Assembly: GCA_037074615.1 (NCBI GenBank)
Contig: CM073518.1
Span: 806,001 to 870,000 of the forward strand
Origin: Leucaena leucocephala
Taxonomy: Eukaryota > Streptophyta > Magnoliopsida > Fabales > Fabaceae
Direction: 5' to 3'
Length of the DNA stretch: 64,000 bases
Made by a program: the position numbers and the translations under genes. The notes beneath the pieces are model-generated. The model worked only from the letters and a program-made list of their open reading frames with translations. It searched no databases and was not told the origin of the DNA. Below are positions 34,541 to 44,646 of the stretch, piece by piece; position 1 is the first letter of the stretch, and each line of letters opens with the position of its first letter.

Positions 34541-35603
34541 GATTCTTAAATTGCCTTGCAATCAAGAGAAGGTTGATAACCCCATTAGCTTAGTGGCCTC
34601 TCATCTTAACTTTCTTGCCCCGGTTCGTTCGTGCTTATTTCTTTCCTCTGGGACCATAAGGACCCCCAATTTCTTCATGATTAATAAACAGAATTGATAT
34701 TTTACTTTCTTTTCCTAAGAAATACACTGTGTACTGGGACAAGGATCTCTCATCTCTGCCAAACACATAGTAAAACTGAGGAAGCAGCCAAATAGATAAC
34801 TATAAACAAGCTTAAAAATATATATTTAAAAAAACAGAAAAGAAAAGAAAAAACACTTGTTCAGACAACTTTTGGCATTATTACTTCCATGATGGTGACT
34901 GCTCGCATTTGTTCGATTATCTTTCTTTGCATACAATTCATCTGAAAACCTTAGGCGATGAGATAAATCCTCTGTACAACTCGAAACCGACCTTGGACGA
35001 TGACTGTGAAATGGAGTTGTTTTTAAGTTTCTTTAATTAATTAATACTCACATACTTGGTTCCCTTTACTCTCTAAATCAGGAACGTACGTATGGTTTAT
35101 CGTCCTCATCACCAAGTTCAGCGCAGCACGGCAAAGCCACAAAAGGATGGGTGGCATCCTGATATGCTTTGGCATACGTTATGCAGCTTAACCTGGAAAA
35201 GTCCAATATTCCTTACTCAACCTTCTTTTTTTTTTCCTTTTCCTTTTCTCCTTTTGGCAAATATGGTGGTGGGAGAGTAATCATTTTGAAACACTTTCAA
35301 ATTTGATTGATTTTAAGTGTTTAGAAATTGCTATTTTATTGTATAAGAAGTTCCTAAGTGATTAATCAGCTAGCTCTTGCGAGCAAACAAATATTACAAA
35401 GAAATAAAGAATGAGCCAGGCAGATCCCTCTAAAACTGAATATAATAACCACCATATATTACATAAGGTACATTATATATCAAGATCTAGAAGAAGGGTA
35501 ACGACTTTAGACAGCATATACAGATCCTGTAGTCCTGGTATTCAAGGACTATAACAAGAAAAAAAAATTGCAGCTACTTATACTAACGGCAGCGCTCTTA
35601 TTC

Positions 35604-38600
35604 TCAGCCATCTTTATCTGCAGCCTGAGGTTCAGGTTGCACTTGACGAACAAATTGTCCTTTCACCCTGGGACGCTGCTCTGCAAGTTTCTTCCTGCTT
35701 TCATACCGAACCTGTTACAAGTATAAGATGAAGTTAGGATATAAATAATGGAGAAGTCCTAGCAAAACTATGATGGCATTGTAATATAAGGTGATGCTAG
35801 TAGTAGAGGACCTTCTTCTCATAACATCTCTCTTTCCTTTTCAAACGAAACTTGTTTAGAGCTGCTTCTCTTTGGATGGATCGATAAGAATTTGCGTTGT
35901 TTGTGAGGTCTTCATTCTTTACCTCTGAAGCAGTCCTGACTATGACAGCCTGATCAACGTTACTATTACTTCCACAGTTGCTTCCGTAGCCAATGCTGTT
36001 CATGCGGCTCAAGTTTCCATTGCAGAAACTACTGCTTCCACTTTGATCAGTTGAAGGAGAAATATGTCCTCGATCTTCCACATGTTCCAACTTGTGATCC
36101 TGCACATAAACAATGTGGCTTGCAAGGTTGTTTCCACTTTGACCTCGAGCTTCATAAAGCTGCTCCGAACTATTTTCTTTGACATTAGACAGACAATATG
36201 CATTGGTTTGAAAGGTAGATTCCAGGTGCACAGCAGATCTTGGACTTGGCATTGATGGGGGATCTGACTGTCTACAAAACATTGGAGGTGGGGCAGAGCC
36301 ATAGGATCTGCATAGATCGCTGAACCTTATTCCTCTAACTGGAATCGGGAGAGGACGCGGCTGCTGTGAGAATGAAGTTGCGAGTTTAGATTCTCTAGTT
36401 TGGGGTGTAGTGGGTGACACAATACTTCTTTGCATACTCGGTGTTGAACTATCTGAGTTATAGCCAGCACCAACATAAGAGTTATTTTTCTCACAATTTC
36501 TTCTCTGTTCTCTTTCTGGATCACAAAAGTTAATGAGACCAGCTGGTGGTGCTTGCAATTGTCTGCTGGTATACCTGCATGAGAGTTCATTTAGTAGATA
36601 AGAAAAGTGAGCCACAAAAGTGAGCCACAGGGAAGAGAGAATGTTTGTAGAAGCAACCTGACAGAATCCAAGAACGTACAAAAAGGCTTCAATAGAGCTA
36701 ATTTTCATTTGATCGTTAAAGCTCTTTTGTGGGATAATTTTTCAGAATCTTATGTGTGATTGAATCATCTTTTGAAGTTTCTCGAGAAAATCACTCCAGA
36801 GAAAGACCAGCTTCCAATATGTTAGTAAAATTCAAGTCCTGTATTTCATTATCATAACACCCTTGAATTCCTTTGCTGAATTTTACATGAGAGCAGATAT
36901 GCAGCCATTTCCAAGCATACAAACTGGTTTTTACTAGTTTATGATTTCTTGAAGCAAATTTTAAAACCTCAATAAGAAAAATAAAATAAGATTGGATATG
37001 AGTCCTCACCGTTTGAAAGCTGAGGCGTTGGAATGCATGAGGGTTTGCCTATCTTTGGAGACTTCATTCTCAAAGCTGCTGGGATGATCTCTTCTTAAGG
37101 AAAGATCTAAATGTGGAGAGAAGTCAAACGTGCCCGTGCAATTGATTGTGGAACTTTTGGGACTGCATTTTGAATTAGCATGAAATGCTCCAATCAAGTC
37201 TATAGCTTCCTTGGAAGAGCTAATTTGAACACAGTGATTATCATGAGCTTCCACACTTATACTAGCACTCCTATTCTCTGGACAGCCATCCGTGCCATGA
37301 GTTGTGCTCGTCTTACCATTTGTGTGGATACCCACAGTTGATCCTGATGAACAAGAGTTGCTGCAATTTAGATTATTCGTTGTAAAGCAGAACAAATATC
37401 TCACACCATGGCATTTGTCTCTAGAAATTTACCTCCAGCATGATTATCATGCAAAATCAATGTGCGGCCTAAATGAATACAAGCTTCAACCTCCTGAATC
37501 TTTTCATCACTCGGATTCGAGTCACCACATCTTAAATGAGCAAATTCCTCAACATTTTCCATAGGGGCACTTTCAGCTTCCAAATCAGGCTTTGTACAGG
37601 AGCTCTGCATGAGACAATATCTCTATATGAAACTTCATGTAGCCAACCCAAACTGAAAGTATATTCCATTCAACGGGAGTCTTATAAAGATTAAAAAGAA
37701 TACATATTCCGCAGTCCTTTTCCATTTAATTTGTAACTACATTTCTTAAAAAAATGGCTGGTGTGAAATTTTAGACATTGATATGTAGGCTGCCTGATGG
37801 ACAATCAACTTGAACTGAGGTTATCTTTTACTTGAATGGCTTTTTAATTTTTTTTCACTGAACAATAGAAATAATGAAGAGAGCAATTTTTCACCATTCA
37901 AAACATGAAAGGTGAATTTTTCATCTAAATTTGGAGATAAGAAAGACTAACCTGAGCATCACTTCCTTTCTCAATTAATTCCTTATTTTTTTGAATGCAT
38001 GCGGCATCTCCACTTGAACGACTAGCAGCATTATTTTCGGCAGTGGCTTCAACCTTCTGTTGCGCAACACTCTCATCTTGAAGACCATTTAAACCGATTA
38101 CTGACTGACCAAATATAAATAATAAAAAAGATAAAAGCTCGTCAATAATAACATTCAACAATTTAAAAGAATAAACGGAACAGAGACAAGTGAGTGCACA
38201 AAACATACTGATCGCCTTCTCCAAACATGCTGCCACAAGTTCCTCAGCTCATTTTTTCGAATGGGCTTAACAAGATAGTCAGCAGCACCTTTCAACATGC
38301 ACTTGTATACTGTGCTAATCGAATCTTGTGAGGACATCACTGGAGTGCAGGAAAAAGCCAGAATAGTTAAATTTTTGTGTTGACACAGTGGAAAAGAAGC
38401 CAATAATAATAACAGCCTGAGATTCTATTCTTGGTATCATACTTATAACAGGAATGCTTTTGCAAATCTCATGCTCCATAATTAAGGTGAGAAGCGCATA
38501 GCCAGATATGGAAGGCAAATCTACTTCTGTCAGTATTAGATCGATGTTGTGTGATCTTCCCTTCAGTAATTCCCAAGCTTTCAGGCCATCAGGAACAGCA

Positions 38601-39775
38601 GCCACTGCTCAAAATGGATGGAACAATTTATTAAAGTTCCAAGATCATGTAAATAGATTGGACTACTTAGATTTTCCACATTACAAGCTTCAGTAAAGCA
38701 GAAAAGGTGGGTTATTAGTATATTCACACAAGAAATACTTACGTAGATAAAAATCTACCATGGTCTAATTACTTAAGCCTATAGATTTCATACCGTCAAG
38801 GTTCTTACTTAATGCTGAAAGTTGAAAGGTGCCATTAATTCCTTTACGAACCCAGATTCCCTTATCTGAGTATCTCACTCTTTGCTCAAGATTTTGGGCC
38901 AGACAGACCTGGAAGAAAATGGTGCACTTCTTTCTCTTGTATTTTCCCAAGCAACTATGGACTACGTAACACTAAAAAGAGAATATTCTGGAAGAGATAT
39001 ACATACAGATATATATTATTTTAATCTGCTCCGAGCCTCTGACAACTTGTCCCCTCCGTATGACATTAAACCAGACCCTTAAAGGCTAAAACCTCGGAAT
39101 TCCCATAGGATAAACCACGCACATGGTCAAAGAAGGTTAAGAAACTACAACTTCAGCTCTAAAAAGTTGGAACCAGGAAAAGCGAAAAAGTATCAGCCCT
39201 AGATGCTTTTAAGCCCCCAAACCAGAAAAGAGAAAGATGAGCAGGCACTGGACTAGTTTGTGGAACAAGTCAATTTACTGAGTCCAAGTTCCAGAAAAAC
39301 CGAAGAGCAAGAAAGATTAGAAATTTTAACCGTGGTTATGGAAGGAGCAAGTCCATCCGAACTAGCTCAAGTTGAATCAAGAGAGCCATAGAGATCTCCC
39401 ACTTGTCCTTTAATATTGAACATTCAGTACAACACCCATTATCAATCAAAAAGATCCGGAGAGGAAGAAAAAGGACAAAGGGAAATGAAAAACACAACAA
39501 AACCATAAAATTGAAGGAAGAAAACAATTTGAGCAAGAGAAAGGAATCAGACCTCTGTAGCTGCATTTCCTGAGAAGCGCCGCGATAATCTGTCGGGTGG
39601 AATCATCGGATTCAACCAAGAGAACCCTCAATATCATCTTGGGCAAGAATTTCTCCCACCTCATCAAACCACTCAATTCTCCCCCTTTACTCTCTGTTCC
39701 ACTTTCCTCCTCGTCCTCTGTTCTCTCCTTCTCCTTCTCGCTCTCCTTGGCTTCCACTGCTTTCAAATCACCCAT
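35604..39775 (-). CDS. PRR5: Pseudo-response regulator of the circadian clock, PRR5 type
   Basis: The eight minus-strand exons are 39775-39553, 38604-38443, 38339-38209, 38104-37952, 37604-37433, 37343-37010, 36574-35812 and 35711-35604. All join in phase and encode 681 residues. The receiver domain (about 48-168) has RVLLVESDDSTRQIIAALL and KGAADYLVKPIRKNELRNLW. The phospho-acceptor Asp is replaced by Glu (residue 101, in LILTEVDLPS), as expected for a pseudo-receiver. A central LDLSL motif in exon 6 fits the EAR-type repression motif that recruits TOPLESS. The CCT domain is split across the last intron (REAALNKFRLKRKERC, then VRYESRKKLAEQRPR). PRR5 represses morning clock genes. PRR9 is the alternative; neighbourhood and sequence favour PRR5. 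A Copia element lies 123 bp upstream of the ATG. Confidence 0.93.
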
Positions 39776-39898
39776 TTCTCCCCACCCACTTTCAGGCTTT
39801 CTCCTTCACCCTCTCTCTCTAGGGAATTGGAATCGAATGCAAGAGCAGAGCCTCAGGCGTGTTCCCAGGAGTAGCAGACAAAAACGAAAATTGGAGGG

Positions 39899-40067
39899 TG
39901 TTGGACTCTAGAATGGGCCAAAACTGTAAATAGGGCCCAATTAGTATAAGTGTCTGTTATGTTGGTATATATATACATGTACAGGGAGCTACAGACTTGG
40001 TAACTTTCGGTTGATTCAATAAGATACATTTTTCTGCATTCTGTGATCAGGGCCTCGTGGCCCAACA
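39899..40067 (+). repeat. 5' LTR of the Copia element
   Basis: 169 bp. It contains a TATA-like TATATATATACATG run near 39966 and an AATAAG near 40018 that could serve promoter and polyadenylation roles. Confidence 0.97.
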
Positions 40068-40242
40068 TGGTATCAGAGGTTGGGTTCGGAAGATCAAGAA
40101 CCACCCACCAGAAAAACAAGAATTAACCCAAGATTCACCAAGAACTCCCACGAAGTTTCCAGAGAAACAGAAACAGAGACACGCTTCCATCGTATCCAGA
40201 TACCTAAAGCATCAGACCACCAAAGAGTCGCGGAGTAGCTCG

Positions 40243-43200
40243 ATGGGGGATAAGGCGAGCAGCGGTGATGCAGGTTTGAATTTCGCGCACCCTCTGTATC
40301 TACACCCATCCGATGCTACGGGCGCTTCTATTGTTCCGCATGTATTAGTCGGAACTGAGAACTACACCATTTGGAGTAGGGCTATGCGGATTGCGCTTAG
40401 AGGAAAACGAAAACTGGGGTTTGTTGATGGTTCCTGCAGAAAGGAGTTGCAGGCGGAAGGTTTACAGGAACAGTGGGAACAATGTAACGCTGTGGTGCTC
40501 GCTTGGTTGCTGAATTCTGTGTCCAAGGAGATAGGGAACAGCGTGATTTTCTTTCATGAAGCTAGTCTGGTTTGGAAAGACTTGCAAGAACGCTTCGACA
40601 AGGTGTCGGGATCCCGAATCTTTACACTCCACCGAGAAATTCATTCGCTTCGGCAAGATTCGCTCTCTGTATCTAGTTACTACACAAGGCTAAAAGAGTT
40701 ATGGGAAGAGGAGGCGACACTGTTTCCTGTCCCTACCTGCCAGTGTAGCACTTCAAAGACGTATGGCGAAAAGGTACAGATGCAGAAACTCCTTCAATTC
40801 CTTATGGGGTTGAATGAATATTTCGGGGCTGCAAGGAGTCAAATTCTGCTGATGAACCCTCTTCCTACTGTGAACCAGGCTTTTGCCATGATTACAGAGG
40901 ACGAGGCTCAAAAGGTCATCGCTAATTCCTTCTCGAATAATCCAACAGATGGAATGGCCATGACTGCATCCAGAGGCCGAGGACGAGGGAGAGGCCGAGG
41001 ACGAGGACCTCCACAGGAGTGTACTCACTGCCACAAGAAAGGTCACACCAAAGAAATTTGCTGGGAACTGGTGGGATACCCGCCGGATTTTAAAGGCAAT
41101 AGGAAAAACGCCAGTCAATATGTTTCAGCTAACCAGCTCATAGTTGATTCAAACCAAATGGAGAATCATCCCACAGCAGTGCCAGCCCTGACAAGGGAGC
41201 AATACGACAGATTGATCGAGCTTCTGAACAAGGACTCGGACACAGGGGTGCATGCTCTCACCGGTGCAGGTTTGCCTAACCTTAACATCCTTACACAACC
41301 ACCTATTCAATGGGTCCTAGATTCAGGAGCCTCCACACATATGATAGGAAACTTGAATCTGTTCCATACATATAAGACAAATAATGGGCCTATCCAAAAT
41401 ATTAAAATTCCAAATGGGCAAAGGATTAAGGTAACACATGTAGGTACTGTACGGTTAAAAGATGACATAATTTTGAAAAACGTTTTATATGCATGTGAAT
41501 TGAAATTTAACTTGATTTCAGTACCTAGGCTAACTAAGGAACAGCAATGCAAAGTAGTTTTCTTTCCTAACTATTGTGTGGTGCAGGATCTCCAGGATGG
41601 AAAGGAGAGGATGATGATGATTGGTAAACTGATAGACGAATTATATGTCTTAAAACTAGATACAAATTCTGTATATGCTAATGCTGTTGAAAATGGAAAA
41701 ATAAGCAAACCTGATGATTTGATTCTGCTGCATAATAGACTTGGGCATGCCCCTATCTCTGTACTGAGACATTTGAGCATTGTAACTGATCCCAATATGA
41801 CATTGAATAAAGCATGTGAAGTGTGTATTCAATCTAAGCAGACCAAGTTCCCTTTTTCGTCTAGTTGCATCAAGAGTCAAGCATGTTTTGAGTTAATTCA
41901 TATGGATGTGTGGGGACCTTATCGGACACCCACGCATGGAGGACACCAATATTTCCTAACGATTGTTGATGATTTCTCACGTTCAACTTGGATTTTCTTA
42001 CTGAAATACAAATCTCAAGTTCATGACTGTGTGAAAAATTTTGTATCTTACATATTGACACAATTTGATGTTAAAATAAAGAAGATTAGAAGTGACAATG
42101 GAACTGAATTTACTAACCATATTTTTCAGAATTACTTGAGTGATAAAGGTATCGTACATGAGACTTCTTGTCCATATACCCCAGAACAGAACGGGATAGT
42201 AGAAAGGAAACATAGAACATTGATACAGATTGCTAGAGGCCTTATCATACAGTCTGGAGTGCCAATTAGGTTTTGGGGGGAGTGTGTAAAGATGGCCACT
42301 TATCTAGTTAATAGAATACCATCCAAGGTCTTAAAGTACAAAACCCCTTTTGAAATGGTGCATGGGAAGGAGCCGAATCTGGATAACCTAAGAACTTGGG
42401 GTACATTAGTATATGCCACTAACCTGACTTCAGTAGATAAATTCCAGCCTAGGTCTATCCCATGTGTGTTTTTAGGTTACCCAAATAACCAAAAGGGATA
42501 CTTATTGTACAATTTAAAGGACAAGAAACTTTTCACCAGTAGACATGTCACATTTGTTGAGGACAAATTCCCATTTAAAGAAAATCCTGATTCAAATCAA
42601 GGGGGAGTAAGAGAAGATGCCAGGGAACTATTTCTCTTTGATGATGAATCTATACATGTGAATAACCCTGCAGGTACAGAAACAGGGGAGCGCCTTATGA
42701 GTGATAATGTACCCATTCCACAACCTAACACCAGACCCAATAGGGATAGAAAGCCACCTATTTGGTCCAAGGATTATGTTTTTAACATGGCTAAAACTGA
42801 TCAAAATGAAATTCATCAGAAAGCTTGCTCATATCCTATTGATAAATACATGACATATGACAATATATCTGCTTCACACTTGTGTTATCTATGTAAAATT
42901 GACTCGGTAAGTGAGCCTAGAAATTATGAAGAAGCAGTAAAGAATGATGAATGGATAAAAGCAATGCAAACAGAAATGGATGCACTTGAGAATAATAAGA
43001 CATGGGATATAGTACCATTACCCAAAGGAAAGAAGCCTATTGGATGTAAATGGGTCTTTAAGATTAAATACAACTCAAATGGTGATATAGATAAATTCAA
43101 AGCTAGGCTGGTGGCAAAAGGATATAGTCAAAAGGAGGGAGTAGATTATCATGAAACTTTTTCCCCAGTGATAAAAATGAATACAGTCAGGCTCATCCTT

Positions 43201-44490
43201 AAATTAGCTGTAATGAATGACTGGAATTTGTATCATATGGATGTGCACAATGCCTTTTTGCAGGGAGACTTGGAAGAAGAGGTCTACATGACAGTACCAC
43301 AGGGCTTTCGGACTGATAAAATGAATATGGTTTGTAAGTTAAAAAAATCCCTATATGGACTTAAACAAGCATCTAGACAATGGAACCACAAGTTAACTTC
43401 TTCATTGATTTCAGCAGGATTTAATCAGTGTAGAAGTGACTACTCATTGTTCTCTAAATATTTTCCAGATGGCATAGTCATGATTCTTGTATACGTTGAT
43501 GATCTGTTAGTTACAGGGAGCTGTCAAAACAGAATTGATGAAGTTAAAAATTACCTACACAGTGCATTTAAGATTAGAGATTTAGGATTATTGAAATACT
43601 TTCTTGGAATAGAAATAGCTAGATCCAAGAGGGGTGTAATTCTGTCACAAAGAAAATATGTTTTGGACTTACTTGCAGATACAGGATTGAGTGGATGCAA
43701 GCCGACTTCAGTTCCAATGTCACCAACATTAAAACTCAGAGCTTTTGAAGAAAGAAGAGACAAGGGTTCAGACTTGCTAAAGGATGCAGGAAGTTATAGA
43801 AGATTGGTGGGACGTTTGATATATTTAACCTCTACACGGCCTGACATTTGCTTTGCTGTGCAGGTATTAAGTCAGTTTATGCAGACACCGACAAAGATAC
43901 ACATGAGTGCAGCATTAGGAGTTGTGAGATATCTGAAAGGGAAACCAGGCTTAGGAATTTTGATAAGTGCAGATCAAGACAACTCCCTTAGTTGCTACTG
44001 TGATTCAGATTGGGCATCATGTGCAACCACAAGGAAATCAGTGACAGGATACTTGTTGAAGTTTGGGGACTCACTCATTATGTGGAAGACAAAGAAGCAG
44101 AACACTGTTTCCAGATCATCCGCAGAAGCTGAATATAGGGCATTGGCAATGGCTGTATCAGAGGTTGTATGGACACTAGAATTGATGAAGGAGCTGAACA
44201 TTGCTGTATTCAGTCCGGTGAATGTTTATTGTGATAGCAAATCTGCTATACACATTGCCAACAATCCAGTATTCCATGAAAGAACTAAGCATATAGAGGT
44301 AGACTGCCATTTTGTTAGAGAAAAATTACAAAGAAAAATCATTGATTTGAGACATGTAAAGTCAGGAGATCAGGAAGCTGATGTGCTGACGAAAGCAGTA
44401 AGTCGTGATGTACAAAACAAACTCCTTAACAAGTTGGGAGCTATTGATATATTTGGGGCACCCAACTTGAGGGGGAGTGTTGGACTCTAG
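40243..44490 (+). CDS. Copia gag-pol polyprotein
   Basis: The first in-frame ATG in the long open frame is 40243, giving about 1415 residues; the stop lies 10 bases into the 3' LTR. The order is typical of Copia (integrase before reverse transcriptase). Gag has a canonical zinc knuckle CTHCHKKGHTKEIC. The protease has DSGAST. The pre-integrase zinc finger pairs HNRLGH with CEVC. The integrase catalytic residues lie in HMDVWGP, RSDNGTEF and QNGIVERKHR. Reverse transcriptase has YVDDLLVTG, and RNase H has YCDSDWAS and DSKSAIHIANNP. No stop or frameshift is present, so the element could be autonomous. The gag start resembles the Ale/Retrofit lineage, but lineage needs a tree. Confidence 0.96.
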   Translation: MGDKASSGDAGLNFAHPLYLHPSDATGASIVPHVLVGTENYTIWSRAMRIALRGKRKLGFVDGSCRKELQAEGLQEQWEQCNAVVLAWLLNSVSKEIGNSVIFFHEASLVWKDLQERFDKVSGSRIFTLHREIHSLRQDSLSVSSYYTRLKELWEEEATLFPVPTCQCSTSKTYGEKVQMQKLLQFLMGLNEYFGAARSQILLMNPLPTVNQAFAMITEDEAQKVIANSFSNNPTDGMAMTASRGRGRGRGRGRGPPQECTHCHKKGHTKEICWELVGYPPDFKGNRKNASQYVSANQLIVDSNQMENHPTAVPALTREQYDRLIELLNKDSDTGVHALTGAGLPNLNILTQPPIQWVLDSGASTHMIGNLNLFHTYKTNNGPIQNIKIPNGQRIKVTHVGTVRLKDDIILKNVLYACELKFNLISVPRLTKEQQCKVVFFPNYCVVQDLQDGKERMMMIGKLIDELYVLKLDTNSVYANAVENGKISKPDDLILLHNRLGHAPISVLRHLSIVTDPNMTLNKACEVCIQSKQTKFPFSSSCIKSQACFELIHMDVWGPYRTPTHGGHQYFLTIVDDFSRSTWIFLLKYKSQVHDCVKNFVSYILTQFDVKIKKIRSDNGTEFTNHIFQNYLSDKGIVHETSCPYTPEQNGIVERKHRTLIQIARGLIIQSGVPIRFWGECVKMATYLVNRIPSKVLKYKTPFEMVHGKEPNLDNLRTWGTLVYATNLTSVDKFQPRSIPCVFLGYPNNQKGYLLYNLKDKKLFTSRHVTFVEDKFPFKENPDSNQGGVREDARELFLFDDESIHVNNPAGTETGERLMSDNVPIPQPNTRPNRDRKPPIWSKDYVFNMAKTDQNEIHQKACSYPIDKYMTYDNISASHLCYLCKIDSVSEPRNYEEAVKNDEWIKAMQTEMDALENNKTWDIVPLPKGKKPIGCKWVFKIKYNSNGDIDKFKARLVAKGYSQKEGVDYHETFSPVIKMNTVRLILKLAVMNDWNLYHMDVHNAFLQGDLEEEVYMTVPQGFRTDKMNMVCKLKKSLYGLKQASRQWNHKLTSSLISAGFNQCRSDYSLFSKYFPDGIVMILVYVDDLLVTGSCQNRIDEVKNYLHSAFKIRDLGLLKYFLGIEIARSKRGVILSQRKYVLDLLADTGLSGCKPTSVPMSPTLKLRAFEERRDKGSDLLKDAGSYRRLVGRLIYLTSTRPDICFAVQVLSQFMQTPTKIHMSAALGVVRYLKGKPGLGILISADQDNSLSCYCDSDWASCATTRKSVTGYLLKFGDSLIMWKTKKQNTVSRSSAEAEYRALAMAVSEVVWTLELMKELNIAVFSPVNVYCDSKSAIHIANNPVFHERTKHIEVDCHFVREKLQRKIIDLRHVKSGDQEADVLTKAVSRDVQNKLLNKLGAIDIFGAPNLRGSVGL

Positions 44491-44646
44491 AATGGGCCAA
44501 AACTGTAAATAGGGCCCAATTAGTATAAGTGTCTGTTATGTTGGTATATATATACATGTACAGGGAGCTACAGACTTGGTAACTTTCGGTTGATTCAATA
44601 AGATACATTTTTCTGCATTCTGTGATCAGGGCCTCGTGGCCCAACA
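44478..44646 (+). repeat. 3' LTR of the Copia element
   Basis: 169 bp, the same as the 5' LTR on visual comparison. Confidence 0.97.

Larger units (their letters stand above)
32416..35603. other. Spacer between the NHL and PRR5 genes
   Basis: The shared stretch between the 5' end of the NHL gene and the 3' end of PRR5. It contains two short tandem repeats and a possible old SINE (listed separately). No gene is supported. Confidence 0.5.
39899..44646 (+). mobile_element. Full-length, apparently intact Copia LTR retrotransposon
   Basis: The 169-bp LTRs (39899-40067 and 44478-44646) are identical by eye, start TGTTGG and end CCAACA, and are bordered by an exact 5-bp duplication GAGGG (39894-39898, 44647-44651). 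A primer-binding site TGGTATCAGAG starts at 40068, directly after the 5' LTR. A polypurine tract TTGAGGGGGAG directly precedes the 3' LTR. The polyprotein ORF is open throughout. Identical LTRs plus an intact ORF point to a very recent insertion. It is transcribed away from PRR5, in whose 5' leader or core promoter it sits. Confidence 0.98.

Noticed and set aside
40057..40242. Extension of the Copia ORF into the 5' LTR
   Set aside because: There is no ATG in this frame before 40243, and the stretch covers the LTR end and primer-binding site.
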